The notes: generated by a model from the sequence alone, not told the origin. DNA of 64,000 bases from Streptomyces clavuligerus (GCF_005519465.1 NZ_CP027859.1:248001-312000), one strand, 5' to 3'. Shown: positions 1 through 8,529, counted from the stretch's first letter. Numbers and translations are program-made.

Positions 1-317
1 AGCACTGTGCGGACGCCGCGGAGAAGGCGGAACACCGTCTCGGGGTCATCGCGGACGCCATCGGCAAGCTCGCACCCGTCTTTGAGCGGGGGCACGCGCT
101 CGACCGGCGGCTGATCGAGCAGTTCGAGCAGACGGGGCAGCGGATCGAGCAGGCGCAGCGCTGTGCTCGCCAGGCCTCTGTGGACTGCCAGGCCGCCGCC
201 GAGGGCGCGCGGCTGGCCGCGATGGCGGTCGGCAGGGTCTACGGCGAGGACCAGGACGCCAAGGAGGAGGCCGGTCTCGACCACGCCTCGGCGGCCGTTC
301 ACCACGAGGGGCACTGA
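1..317 (+). CDS. Conjugative-element protein of unknown function, 5' end outside window
   Basis: An open frame enters from the left edge (codons in phase with position 3) and stops with TGA at 315-317. The roughly 104 visible residues are charged and helical, with many Ala, Glu, Gln and Arg and a heptad-like stretch (FEQTGQRIEQAQ), so a coiled coil is plausible. The stop overlaps the ATG of the next gene by one base, which implies translational coupling in one transfer-region operon. I do not recognise the family. Position just upstream of an FtsK/TraB-like ATPase suggests an accessory gene of an actinomycete integrative conjugative element. The N-terminus cannot be judged. Confidence 0.6.
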   Translation, partial: HCADAAEKAEHRLGVIADAIGKLAPVFERGHALDRRLIEQFEQTGQRIEQAQRCARQASVDCQAAAEGARLAAMAVGRVYGEDQDAKEEAGLDHASAAVHHEGH

Positions 318-730
318 TGGACATGGACCTGGAGTGCTCTGTCCCCTACCCCATCGCCTCTGCCGGCGCCTCTCCCTACCAGGCGTTTCAGCAGGCCCTG
401 CGCAACGTCGACCGCGAACTCAGCACTATGGCGGACGACCTGGCCGTGGTGGAGCGGGCGATGCGGCGTGACGCCCAGGCCGTGGAAGGCACGGCGGAGG
501 CGATCGCCCGCGCCGGACTCGACGACCGGTTCGTGCGGATGACGCAGGAGGTCGCCATCCTGCTGGGCGGCACGGCCCGCGGCCTGGGCCTTTTCCAGCA
601 GGCGGCCCAGGAAGCGGCGGACGACACCGCCGCGACCGCCCGTCTCCACACCTCCCTCTACGGCCGCCTCGACGAGATCCGGTCCGGCCGTAAGGAGAAG
701 ACCCCGAAGCCCGGGTTCTTCACCGACTGA
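317..730 (+). CDS. Small hypothetical protein of the transfer operon
   Basis: This 137-residue protein starts at an ATG that overlaps the upstream stop by one base. It is soluble in composition, with no membrane segment or signal peptide. It looks largely helical and ends in a basic tail (GRKEKTPKPGFFTD). No catalytic motif is visible. It lies between another small element gene and the TraB-like ATPase at 845, from which it is separated by about 115 bases of GC-rich sequence. A conserved accessory protein of Streptomyces conjugative elements is the best guess; the function is unknown. Confidence 0.6.
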   Translation: MDMDLECSVPYPIASAGASPYQAFQQALRNVDRELSTMADDLAVVERAMRRDAQAVEGTAEAIARAGLDDRFVRMTQEVAILLGGTARGLGLFQQAAQEAADDTAATARLHTSLYGRLDEIRSGRKEKTPKPGFFTD

Positions 731-844
731 CAACCCCTCCCCCGGGGACGGCCCGCGCGCGAGTGCGGGGCCGCCCCTCGAGCCCTCCCCCACGCACAAC
801 CGGAACCTGACCGGCCGGTCTTATTCACCAGCAAGGAGCCCCCT

Positions 845-2968
845 GTGTCCGTCCCCCGCGGCGTCGCCCTGGAGCGCGCGCTCTACGTCCTGGCCGCGCC
901 GGTGATCGCCGCGGCACCCAACCTCTCCCCCACCGGCGCCGTCAACACGGTCGTCGTCCTCGCCGGAGCCGCGGGAACCGCCTCCCTCCTCCACGCCGTC
1001 ACCAGCCCTACCCCCGGCACCGGACAGCGCATCCTGCGCGCCACCCCCCTCGCCCTGGCCGCCGCCGTCGACATCGCCGCCCTGCACACCCCCGGCTGGG
1101 GCCCCTGGAACGCGGACGCCCTGACAGCCGCCGGGTGGGCGCTGCTGTGCGGGGCACTCGCCCCCTGGACACGGACCCGCCGCAGCCACCACCGCCCCCC
1201 GACAGCCATCACCCTGCCCCCCACCCCAGAACCGGTCCTGGAGCAGGCCGCCCCCGAGGAACCGCTGCCCCCGGACGACAATGCCGACCACCTCACCCGG
1301 CAGGCCCGCCGCATGTGGGAACGCGCCGGATCCCCGGGCGAGACCCAGATCGTCACCGCCGTCCCCCACGAAGGGACCCGGCACGACATCACCCTGCTGC
1401 TGCGCATGCTCCAGCCCGGACGCCCCATCAGGGCCCTGACACTGGAGGCGGTGGCGGCGGTGTTCGCCGTGCCCGCCACCCCTGACACGGTGCGGATCGA
1501 GCCGGTGGCGCAGCAGCCCGGCGCACGGCAGGGCGGGCCCGGCTGGGCGGAGGTCCACATCACCCCGGACGCGGCGGCCCGCCGGGCGACGGCCCCCACG
1601 GACGCGGAGCGGTGGGCGGACCGGATCGGCGGGCCCCGCGGCGGCGCCCCCGGGTCCCAGCTGGTCGCCGTCACCCGGGACCGGGAGCGGGGGGTGACGT
1701 TCTACCGGGCCCGGATGACCGACCCCACCGAGACACCCCGCGTCGACCTGAACAAGGTCTGCCGGGGCCTGGGGATCCCGGAGGACGACTCCTGCGTCTT
1801 CGTCCTGCTCGACGGGGCCGAGTTCCTGATCAGCGTCTTCGATCAGCCGCCGCTCTCCCAGACCTTCCCCGCCACCCGCGACCTTCTGACCCCGGACGCG
1901 AAGGGCATGTTCGTGTGCGGGTACACCATCACCGGCCAGCCGGTGAAGAACATGGTCTGGCAGCACGACAAGAACGCCCCGGCCCACGGCCTCATCCTCG
2001 GAGTGTCCCGGTCCGGGAAGACGCAGTACTTCGCCATCCAGATGGCGGCGGAGTCCCTGGCCGGAGCCGTGGTGTGGCTCTCCACCGTCCGCCACGACGA
2101 GAAAACATCCGTCCTCTGCCGGCACATCGACCGCCAGGGCTCCACCGCCCAGTGGATGTACCGCCAGCTACGGGCCGCCACGGCGCTGTGCGAGATCAGG
2201 GCGGAGATGCCCTGGGACTACGACGGGCAGCCCCACGACTACAAGCCGGGCGATCCCCGGTGCCCCTTCCCCATGCTGTCCGTGTACGCGGACGAGTTCA
2301 TGACCGCCGCCCAGAACACCGTCTACGGGGAGGACATCCAGTCCCTCGGCGACAACCTCACCGTCACCGGCCTCAAGTACGGCATCGGCTTCAAGGCCGC
2401 CGGGCAGAGCCCGTTCGCGCACAACGGCTTCTCCACCGAGATGAAAGACAACCTCCGACAGAACTCCCGCGCGGTCGTCTTCAACATGGGCTCCCCCATG
2501 GCCACCCACAAGGCGGTGGAAGGCACGATGACCGACGCATACAACGTGCCGACCATCCCCGCCCGCTACTCCCGCAGCGAAGGGTCCGCCATCGAGCGGG
2601 CCATGCGGGGGGAGGCCGACCCGGAGAACGGCGTCAGCACGGGCGGCGTCGCGGTCATCGTCCTCGACAACGGCCGCGCCGTCCTCATGCGGTCGCTCTA
2701 CGCCGACTTCGACACCGACCTCTCCGGCCTGTTCCCCGACGAGACCCCCCGGCTCACCGCCCACGAGATCAGCGAGCTGACCAAGCGCGGCCTGTGGTTC
2801 GACTGGACCGACCCCACCCCCCGCCCAGGCGAACCCGGCGCCCCCAAGAGCGACGGCGAATCCGGCACCGGCGGCACCGGCCGGACCGTGCCGGTCGCAC
2901 CCCAGCCCTCCCAGGCCACCACCCCCCAGGACGCCCTGGCCGCCCTGAAACACCTCACCAGCACCTGA
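845..2968 (+). CDS. FtsK/TraB-like conjugal DNA-transfer ATPase
   Basis: The 707-residue protein has hydrophobic segments in the first ~110 residues, a linker, then an FtsK/SpoIIIE-type motor domain. Walker A reads GVSRSGKT near residue 385, and a Walker B-like hydrophobic strand ending in DE (LSVYADEF) follows near residue 480. Actinomycete conjugation uses a single FtsK-like protein (TraB/Tra family) to pump double-stranded DNA between mycelia, and the length and topology fit. The GTG start at 845 is supported by an AAGGAG ribosome site about five bases upstream. The C-terminal ~60 residues are Pro/Gly/Thr-rich. A hairpin follows the stop. This is the clearest marker of an integrative conjugative element in the window. 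I call it TraB-like rather than naming a subfamily. Confidence 0.8.
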   Translation: MSVPRGVALERALYVLAAPVIAAAPNLSPTGAVNTVVVLAGAAGTASLLHAVTSPTPGTGQRILRATPLALAAAVDIAALHTPGWGPWNADALTAAGWALLCGALAPWTRTRRSHHRPPTAITLPPTPEPVLEQAAPEEPLPPDDNADHLTRQARRMWERAGSPGETQIVTAVPHEGTRHDITLLLRMLQPGRPIRALTLEAVAAVFAVPATPDTVRIEPVAQQPGARQGGPGWAEVHITPDAAARRATAPTDAERWADRIGGPRGGAPGSQLVAVTRDRERGVTFYRARMTDPTETPRVDLNKVCRGLGIPEDDSCVFVLLDGAEFLISVFDQPPLSQTFPATRDLLTPDAKGMFVCGYTITGQPVKNMVWQHDKNAPAHGLILGVSRSGKTQYFAIQMAAESLAGAVVWLSTVRHDEKTSVLCRHIDRQGSTAQWMYRQLRAATALCEIRAEMPWDYDGQPHDYKPGDPRCPFPMLSVYADEFMTAAQNTVYGEDIQSLGDNLTVTGLKYGIGFKAAGQSPFAHNGFSTEMKDNLRQNSRAVVFNMGSPMATHKAVEGTMTDAYNVPTIPARYSRSEGSAIERAMRGEADPENGVSTGGVAVIVLDNGRAVLMRSLYADFDTDLSGLFPDETPRLTAHEISELTKRGLWFDWTDPTPRPGEPGAPKSDGESGTGGTGRTVPVAPQPSQATTPQDALAALKHLTST

Positions 2969-2984
2969 CCAAACCAACCAAGCA

Positions 2985-3016
2985 CCGGGCCCGGCCAACC
3001 CATCGGCCGGGCCCGG
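2985..3016 (+). terminator. Hairpin after the TraB-like gene
   Basis: A 12-bp perfect GC stem (2985-2996 with 3005-3016) encloses an 8-base loop, 17 bases after the TraB-like stop codon. There is no T-tract, as is usual in Streptomyces. It could terminate transcription or protect the mRNA end; the next gene starts at 3040. Confidence 0.55.
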
Positions 3017-3039
3017 CCCGTTCCCGAAAGGAATCCGTT

Positions 3040-3321
3040 GTGGTCGTCTCCCTCTCCCTGGTCCTGCTCCTGACCGTCGTCCTCGCGACCGTCCCCGGAC
3101 GGGACCTCCCCAGCCACTCCGCCCTGCTGATCGGCACGGGCGCGCTCGGTCTGGCCGCCGCGGTCGTCGTCGTCCTGCTCGTCGTCCGCCCGTCGCTCTC
3201 CGGCGCCCCGCACGGCACGTTCCTCCACTGGGCCACCTGCACCCCTCAGGAAGTCGCCGCCGACCTCGCCACCACCGGCACCGGCACCGGCCCGCAGACA
3301 TCGTCCGCCTCTCCCGCATGA
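3040..3321 (+). CDS. Small two-helix membrane protein (Spd-like position)
   Basis: This predicted 93-residue protein has two strongly hydrophobic stretches (VSLSLVLLLTVVLATV at the N-terminus, then an AVVVVLLVV stretch about 35 residues later) and a short polar tail. The GTG start at 3040 is chosen because AAGGAA sits about seven bases upstream and the hydrophobic segment begins at once. Its stop overlaps the ATG of the next mini-gene by four bases. Small membrane proteins downstream of traB in Streptomyces plasmids (Spd proteins) serve intramycelial plasmid spread. That role is inferred from size, topology and position only. Confidence 0.55.
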   Translation: MVVSLSLVLLLTVVLATVPGRDLPSHSALLIGTGALGLAAAVVVVLLVVRPSLSGAPHGTFLHWATCTPQEVAADLATTGTGTGPQTSSASPA

Positions 3322-3413
3322 CCCGCCGCAAATACCGCGGCATCCGGTGGGCCATCGACCTCACCGCCCTCTCGATCCTCTCCATCACGGCCGGCCTCCT
3401 CACCGCCCTGTGA
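3318..3413 (+). CDS. 31-residue membrane peptide coupled to the upstream gene
   Basis: A 31-codon gene starts at an ATG overlapping the upstream stop (ATGA). It encodes a basic N-terminus (MTRRKYRGIRW) followed by one hydrophobic helix (LTALSILSITAGLLTAL). The overlap, composition and GC-rich third positions support translation. A single-pass peptide of this kind is plausible as an Spd-like accessory of the transfer region. A hairpin follows 40 bases downstream. Confidence 0.45.
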   Translation: MTRRKYRGIRWAIDLTALSILSITAGLLTAL

Positions 3414-3452
3414 ACCACACACCCCCGTCCCCGTCTCTGACGGCTGCCCGAC

Positions 3453-3486
3453 CCGCCCAGACCGCGAACCACCGCGGCCTGGGCGG
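3453..3486 (+). terminator. Hairpin after the small membrane genes
   Basis: An inverted repeat pairs CCGCCCAG (3453-3460) with CTGGGCGG (3479-3486), and inside it CCGCG with CGCGG, separated by one mismatch and a short loop. Its position between the coupled membrane genes and the next reading frame suits a terminator. Confidence 0.55.
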
Positions 3487-3544
3487 TGAAGGGGAGCCGG
3501 ACAGCCCACCGGCCCCTGCGTCACCCATCACGAATGGAGAGACC

Positions 3545-3682
3545 GTGCACCACAACGACCTCGACCTCGACACCGATCTCGTCCGCGACTTCACCACCCG
3601 GCTCGGCGTCTCCGAACCCACAGCCCGTACCGTCGTCGACGAGGCACTCGAAGCCCAGCAAACAGTTACTCGTCTTCGCTGA
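3545..3682 (+). pseudogene. 5' fragment of a small conjugative-element gene
   Basis: A GTG at 3545 with a GGAGAG site upstream opens a 45-residue frame rich in acidic residues (HNDLDLDTDLVRDF), followed by a helix-turn-helix-like stretch (RLGVSEPTARTVVDEALEAQQ), before an abrupt off-composition end (TVTRLR). A coherent start followed by an abrupt stop, just where an antisense resistance gene begins, suggests truncation. A frame at about 4724 resumes with QQVTERIRSVHNLAQHSGG and reads into a membrane protein. The two pieces may be one gene split by the 3.8-4.7 kb cassette. The original function is unknown. Confidence 0.45.
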
Positions 3683-3803
3683 CACCCACCGCCCTCGATG
3701 GCGGCGGACTCAGACGGGCCACGGTCGGCTTCGAGCCCGTCCACACACTGACAACATCGCCGTGCATGTCGCACCTGAGGCAATGCTCGACGGGAGCCGT
3801 CGC

Positions 3804-4706
3804 TCAGCCGCGAGCCAACGCCATGAGGAACTGGGTCTCGGCGTCGTCCCGACCCGCACAGAGCCTGGAGGCCGCATCCATGACAGCAACAGCACGGCAC
3901 CAGGCCAGCACGCGAGCGGCAGTTTGGCCGGGAACCAGCGCCGCCAATTCCTCGGCCCTCCGCTCCAGCTCGGCGAACTCTTCCACTCCCGCCATCACCC
4001 AGTCCACAGCGTCGAAGTCGGGGTCACCCAGCGCAGGCCGGGGGTCGATCGCGACCATGTGCTGTCCGGGCCCGGACAGCACGTTGACCGGATGAAGATC
4101 ACCGTGCACGAGTCCCGTCGTGTCGCCGCTGGCGAGATCCAGGGCGGCTGCGCGCGCCCGGTTGAGCACCGCCGGGGCAAAAACCTCGTTCAGACCGGCA
4201 CCCGCCAGCCGGCGGCCGGTCAGCTCGAAGAGGAAGTCCACTCGGTGCGCAAGCGGCTGCAGCACAGAACCTTGTCCGCGAGCCGGGGAAGGAATGCGAA
4301 GTTCCCGCAGCAGGGCTGCGACCTCCGGCAAACTCCAGCTGAGCCGCCTCATCGGGACTCCCGGCTTCACGTCCTCCAGCAGCAGAGCCCCGACGACAAG
4401 ATCCTCCGCCAGCAGTTTGACGACCCACGGTGTGTCGGCCCATGCGTGCAGTGCCTCTGATTCCGCGGAAGCGATCTCGAGGTCAGGGGTGAGCTTCAGC
4501 CACACAGTTGCCCCGTCACCTTGTTGGATGCAGTGGAACACCCGTGACGTGCCACCTCCGCCCTCCGCGAGGACAGTCAGGTTCCAGCGGGCCGCCAGCT
4601 GATCCACCAGGACTGGCAGTTGATCACACCAGCCCAAAACTTCCGGTCCGAAGCGCACGACAAGCCGGTTACGCACCTCCGGCGGTACAAAAGCTATCCC
4701 GTCCAC
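3804..4706 (-). CDS. Aminoglycoside/hydroxyurea-type antibiotic phosphotransferase
   Basis: This 300-residue kinase-fold protein has the catalytic-loop motif of the APH family, VHGDLHPVNVL, near residue 200. The metal-binding Asp follows in AIDPRPALGDP. The N-lobe has a Gly-rich loop (AEGGGGTSRVF) and a nucleotide-binding Lys in WLKLTP. Overall layout resembles the APH(6) streptomycin phosphotransferases and the hydroxyurea kinases of Streptomyces, which inactivate a drug by ATP-dependent phosphorylation. The GTG start at 4706 is the one that gives a complete N-lobe. It is antisense to the surrounding element genes and appears to sit inside one of them, which suggests acquisition as a cassette. 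The substrate cannot be decided from sequence. Confidence 0.8.
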   Translation of the reverse strand: MDGIAFVPPEVRNRLVVRFGPEVLGWCDQLPVLVDQLAARWNLTVLAEGGGGTSRVFHCIQQGDGATVWLKLTPDLEIASAESEALHAWADTPWVVKLLAEDLVVGALLLEDVKPGVPMRRLSWSLPEVAALLRELRIPSPARGQGSVLQPLAHRVDFLFELTGRRLAGAGLNEVFAPAVLNRARAAALDLASGDTTGLVHGDLHPVNVLSGPGQHMVAIDPRPALGDPDFDAVDWVMAGVEEFAELERRAEELAALVPGQTAARVLAWCRAVAVMDAASRLCAGRDDAETQFLMALARG

Positions 4707-4723
4707 CGCATCCCCGTTCGTCG

Positions 4724-5118
4724 CAGCAGGTCACAGAACGTATCAGGAGCGTCCACAACCTCGCCCAGCACTCGGGCGGCCTCCCCATCGAAGGCTCCAC
4801 CGTCTACACCCTCTGGCAACTCGCCGGCATCACCGGCCTGGTCCTCGGCTACCTCTCCCGGAACAACGGGGTCCGAGCCCTGTGGGCCGGGCACGGCGCG
4901 GCCACCGTGTCCATGGTCTGGGCGGCCACCCCGCAGCCCGGCCGCCCCGTCGCGGCCGGGCTCGCCGTCCTCGCCTTGACGGTCCTGTCCGCGCTCGCCC
5001 GCGCCGCGGCGTCGTTGTCGGCCGCCCGGCCAAGGCCACGGTCCGGCCCGAGATCCACGTCCCGGTACCCGTCGCACCAGCCGACGACCGCCCAGTCAAC
5101 TGCCCCGCCTGCACCTGA
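4724..5118 (+). pseudogene. Frameshifted small membrane protein of the conjugative element
   Basis: From about 4724 one frame encodes QQVTERIRSVHNLAQHSGG, then two hydrophobic helices (TLWQLAGITGLVLGYL and a second Ala/Val/Leu-rich stretch). Near 5020 the plausible coding frame shifts by one to give RPAKATVRPEIHVPVPVAP and ends with a natural-looking NCPACT and TGA at 5118. The upstream part has no convincing start codon of its own. It therefore looks truncated by the resistance cassette as well as frameshifted. Membrane topology and location suggest an Spd-like plasmid-spread protein; this is inference. Confidence 0.45.
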
Positions 5119-5152
5119 TCCGGCCGCCCGCATCGATCGAAGGGACTGCCCC

Positions 5153-5816
5153 GTGAAAATCCGACTGCCCCGGACCACCCACCGCACGGACCGGGCCCGC
5201 TGGGCCACCGCCCGCACCATGACCGACCTCGGCCACCTCACCGCCGACTGGCTGGAAGGCACCCTCCGCCACCACCCCGCCTACCGGGGCACCGGCCCGA
5301 ACCCCAGGACCTCGCCAGTCGTACCCGTACTCGCACGCCTCAACCGCACAGGCCTCGTCACCGCCAACAGCCAGCCTGGCCACTCCCCCACCCGCCGCTG
5401 GAACCGCACCGTCCGCACACAGCGGGCGGCCGTCGACGGCTGGACCACGGACCAGGCCCTCCTCCACGCACTGACCAGGACAGCCCAGGCCCACGACCTC
5501 CACCTGATCCTCAACCCGCCCGGAACCACAGCCGACCGCGGACCCATCCCGGTCACCTGCCGCAACGGGACAGCCGACCATCTGGTTCGGCGACCCCTAC
5601 CACCCGGACCACCTCACACAGCTCTGGACCGGAACCCACCCCGACGCACTCACCGCCCTCACCGGAGCCACCCACATCACCCTCACCGACACCACCTGGG
5701 GCCCCTCCACACACCTCTGGACCACCCTCACCACCACCCAGACCACCGGAACACCCCCATGCTGCCCCGCCCACACACCACCCTGCTGCTGCTCGCCGTC
5801 CCGTTCGCCGCGGTGA
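5153..5816 (+). pseudogene. DUF6919-like protein gene with a frameshift
   Basis: A GTG start at 5153 (AAGGGA about eight bases upstream) opens a protein with the features I associate with the DUF6919 family of actinomycete mobile elements: TMTDLGHLTADWLEG, LARLNRTGLVTANSQPGH, and a C-terminal block TIWFGDPYHPDHLTQLW. The last block is in a different frame. Near 5570-5577 the frame changes, after which it reads to TGA at 5814-5816, overlapping the next gene. In the original frame no family-like sequence follows. A real indel or a sequencing error would both explain this. The family function is unknown. Confidence 0.6.
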
Positions 5817-6043
5817 CGGTCGCCGTCGTGCTCAACGCCTGCCGCCTCAAGCTCTACGCCGACCGGCACCGCATCGAGATCGCCGCCCGTCCCCGGCCCG
5901 CCTGCCCCCAATGCCACGGAAACGGCGGCTGGTGGACAGACGGAGCCTTCCCCGACATGGAGGCATGCGGCTGCTGGGCGAAACGGCGCGAACTACGCAT
6001 CCGACTCCTGCCCTCCCCCGCCTGGAACGAGCCACCGTTCTGA
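5759..6043 (+). CDS. Single-pass membrane protein with a Cys-rich motif
   Basis: This 94-residue protein has an N-terminal hydrophobic helix (LLLLAVPFAAVTVAVVL). A short basic stretch follows, then a CPQCHGNGGWW ... EACGCW motif that could bind zinc or form a zinc ribbon. The ATG at 5759 overlaps the end of the preceding frameshifted gene, as is usual for coupled element genes. Membrane-anchored Cys-motif proteins of this size are common in Streptomyces integrative elements. No function is known to me. A ~45-bp sequence repeated at 11.9 kb starts right after its stop. Confidence 0.6.
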   Translation: MLPRPHTTLLLLAVPFAAVTVAVVLNACRLKLYADRHRIEIAARPRPACPQCHGNGGWWTDGAFPDMEACGCWAKRRELRIRLLPSPAWNEPPF

Positions 6044-6046
6044 CAG

Positions 6047-6092
6047 CTCATCGGTGAACCCGAGCCCGGAAACGCCCAGGGCCCGCCGACCT
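6047..6092. repeat. Element repeat, copy 1 (pair with 11906-11951)
   Basis: The sequence after the stop at 6043 contains GGTGAACCCGAGCCCGGAAA and a GGGCCCGC core. The same order recurs at about 11906-11951 with roughly 80% identity by eye. Here it follows the Cys-motif membrane gene; the other copy precedes an Spd-like gene. In an intact element those two genes would probably be neighbours, so the copies bracket an insertion. Confidence 0.55.
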
Positions 6093-6107
6093 CACCGCCA
6101 CGTATCC

Positions 6108-6171
6108 CGCACGAAAGGGTCCGTGCCCCGGAAGCCGAGCTCGGCTTCCGGGGCACGGACCCTTTCGTGCG
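6108..6171. terminator. Perfect 64-bp palindrome, probable bidirectional terminator
   Basis: Bases 6108-6139 are the exact reverse complement of 6140-6171, with GAGCTC at the centre and no spacer. As RNA this is a very stable 30-bp hairpin. It lies between the end of the element operon (6043) and a new rightward gene (6371), at the left edge of the inserted cargo block. A strong terminator or transcriptional insulator is the simplest reading. Confidence 0.65.
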
Positions 6172-6370
6172 TTTCCGGGCCACGCTGCAGCTCGTACCTC
6201 CCGTTGCCCTTGCCGCCCCGAAATTTCACGCCGTGAAAATCCTGGGGGAGGATCTACGGCCGGGCTGCCGTCCCCCGCACCTCGGCATACCCGACATCCG
6301 ATGCGGCACCGGACCAAGCAGCGCCGGCGTTGGGAGGTCCTTCCCCTCGGATCGGCCCTAGGCTTCGCGG

Positions 6371-6916
6371 ATGGCGTACGAAGAGTTGTGCTGGGAACCG
6401 GTAGCGGCGCTCCCGGAAGGCGAGCCCGAGACGTCCTTCGGCGGGCGTTGGGAGGACCGGCTCTGGCTGAACGTTCCCGGCCCCTTCTACACCGGCATCG
6501 CCGACAACTGCTGGACGGGCCGGCTGCACGCACCGCGTCGTGTGCTCTACGGCGGCGAGCACTTCAGTGAGTACGTGTATCGCCAGCCGGCGACCACGGC
6601 CGAGGTCCTGAACCTGGTGACAGCGGCCCAGGTAGATCCGTACCGCGGCTACGCCTGCGACGGCGACAGCCGATGGACACCCGAGGCCGTCCGGGGCTGG
6701 TGGCACGACCGCGGGCGGGTCACCGGGCACCTGGAGTCCCTCCTGCCCAGATGGTCGTCCAGCGACAGGACCGACGAGCGGGAAGCCGCGGAGGGGCTGA
6801 GGGACTTCGCCGCCTACATCACCGAAGGGCTCGGCACGGACCTCCGGAAGTACCTCTTCCGGCTTGAAGAAGGCTGCTACCCGAAAACCCCCGGACCACT
6901 GCCTGAGCTCCGATGA
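6371..6916 (+). CDS. Conserved hypothetical protein
   Basis: This 181-residue soluble protein is rich in Trp, Tyr and acidic residues, with motifs SFGGRWEDRLWLNVPGPFY, DNCWTGRL, RGYACDGD and LEEGCYPKTPGPLP. It has no signal peptide or membrane segment. It resembles a family I associate with Streptomyces genomes but cannot name. The ATG at 6371 lacks a strong ribosome site, but codon use with G/C third positions runs through the whole frame. It is the first complete gene of the cargo block between the two ~45-bp element repeats. Confidence 0.55.
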   Translation: MAYEELCWEPVAALPEGEPETSFGGRWEDRLWLNVPGPFYTGIADNCWTGRLHAPRRVLYGGEHFSEYVYRQPATTAEVLNLVTAAQVDPYRGYACDGDSRWTPEAVRGWWHDRGRVTGHLESLLPRWSSSDRTDEREAAEGLRDFAAYITEGLGTDLRKYLFRLEEGCYPKTPGPLPELR

Positions 6917-7386
6917 GCAAAGACGGCCACGAGGTACTCGGTACTCCCGCACCCGGACACCCGTGAAGTGGGTTCAGGCTCAAGGTCGCGCGACCCCGAT
7001 GCCGGACCGCTCGGTCCTGCCGAGGGCGATGAAGGCCCCGGTGGTGGGAGATCACGTCCCGCGGGCAGATCGCTGATGGTGGAGGCGGGAATGGGAACTG
7101 CCGGGACGCCTCACCCGGTGTGGACCCAGACGGTGAACTCGTCGACGAGCCCTGGCGGGTCGGCCGCCCGGTCCGGCGAGCGATTTCCTCGTAGTACTCC
7201 AGCTCGTGGAGGATCACCGGCACCGGCCTGCCGATGGCGCTCTGGATGACTCCACTGTGGTGGGGTTGCCGGTGACCGTGAACTCGTTCTGCAGCCAGAA
7301 GGCGCAGGCCCTGTGTCCCCGGTCGCAAGGGGTCTGTGGCAATTATCGGGGGGCTGTCGGGTGGGTCGGTCGGGCACAATGCGGCC
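6917..7386. other. Intergenic stretch with possible gene remnant
   Basis: No intact gene is visible. On the minus strand around 7115-7300 short peptide stretches in different frames (for example RPVPVILHELEYYEEIARRTG and GLVDEFTVWVH) look like pieces of a broken gene, but I cannot identify it. The promoter of the downstream acetyltransferase should lie at the right end. Confidence 0.3.
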
Positions 7387-8004
7387 ATGGTTGATCATGT
7401 TCGAGATGCTTCGCGCCCGGATTTTCTCAGCAAGCCGTCGCTGGGCGGGGAACAGGTACTGCTCCGGCCGGTCACGGCCGATGACATGCCTGCGCTGATG
7501 CCCATGCTCATGGACGCCGAGACATCACGGCTGACCGGCAGCCATGACGACGGGCCACTCGATGAGAGGCGCATACACGCCTGGTACGAAAGCCGCCGGC
7601 AGCAGGACGACCGGCTGGACCTGGCGGTGGTCGAGCTGGCGACGGGGAGCATCGTCGGCGAGGTGGTCCTCAACGGGTGGGACCCGGGCAACGAGAGCTG
7701 CAGCTTCCGCATCTGTCTGGTGCCCGGGACTTATGGATCCGGTCTGGGGACGGAGGCGACCCGTCTGACCGTCGGCTACGGCTTCGAGAAGCTGGGGCTG
7801 CACCGCATCTCGCTGGAGGTCTACGCGTTCAACCCGCGAGCCCGCCGCGCCTACGAGAAGGCGGGGTTCGTCGCCGAGGGCGTACTGCGTGACGCACTGC
7901 TCTGGGAGGGCGAACGGGTGGACGCGACGGTGATGTCGATTCTGGCGCCGGAGTGGTTCCAGCACGGTGGACGTCCGGCAACAGCCGGCCACACGGCGGG
8001 CTGA
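7387..8004 (+). CDS. GNAT N-acetyltransferase, RimJ/RimL type
   Basis: This 205-residue protein is of the Gcn5-related acetyltransferase fold, transferring acetyl from acetyl-CoA to an amine. The opening strand reads VLLRPVTADDMPALMPML. The acetyl-CoA pyrophosphate loop reads PGTYGSGLGTEATRLTVGYGF, and the closing helix carries the family motif HRISLEVYAFNPRARRAYEKAGFVAEG. RimJ/RimL-like members act on ribosomal N-termini or small molecules, some giving drug resistance; the substrate here is unknown. The ATG at 7387 is chosen because upstream codons look non-coding. The protein carries a ~20-residue extension before the fold. Confidence 0.8.
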   Translation: MVDHVRDASRPDFLSKPSLGGEQVLLRPVTADDMPALMPMLMDAETSRLTGSHDDGPLDERRIHAWYESRRQQDDRLDLAVVELATGSIVGEVVLNGWDPGNESCSFRICLVPGTYGSGLGTEATRLTVGYGFEKLGLHRISLEVYAFNPRARRAYEKAGFVAEGVLRDALLWEGERVDATVMSILAPEWFQHGGRPATAGHTAG

Positions 8005-8041
8005 CCGTGCTGCTGGCGCGAGGCCGCCCGTTGTTCCGTTC

Positions 8042-8473
8042 ATGATGCTGAAGTCTCTGCTGCCGGTGAGCAACAAGCAGGTGCGGCCGGTGGCGGGACC
8101 ACCGGCAGGTGTTCAACGACAGGAGTTCGCCCGCCTCATCGTCACCACCGGGACGGAGAGGGGCGAGACGGTCGGCTGCACCACGCGCCTGGTGGCGGCC
8201 TGGGAGGACGGGGACATCGGGCTCCCCCGCGCGGTCTACCGACGCATCCTCACCCGCCTGACCAGGCGCGCCCCGGACACCCTCGGGTTCTGGACCGGCC
8301 ATCCGGCCCCGGCGGCGACCGCCGCCCCGTGCGGAGCCGTCCCGTGCGGAACGGAGGACAGCGTGGACCTCCGGGGCTTCCTCGCCGACGGCGCGGGCGC
8401 GGCGCTCGGCCTCCTCCCCCTCCGGGCAGCCGGACCGGGGCGGATCGGCTCGGTTCTTCTGGACTCCGTGTGA
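8042..8473 (+). pseudogene. Fragment of an XRE/HTH-type regulator
   Basis: The frame contains EFARLI, then CTTRLVAAWEDGDIGLPRAVYRRILTRLTRRAPDTLGF. This matches the helix-turn-helix core of XRE-like regulators abundant in Streptomyces, where a motif of the form RxVxxWExG...P is typical. The sequence before it (MMLKSLLPVSNKQVRPVAG) and the tail after it (GHPAPAATAAPCG...) do not look like family sequence, and no ribosome site is evident. I read it as a truncated remnant rather than a working regulator. Confidence 0.4.
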
Positions 8474-8529
8474 AGAAGCACGAGCAATCAAACTCCGCAG
8501 CGAACCTCCTGGGCCAACCCGACCGCACG

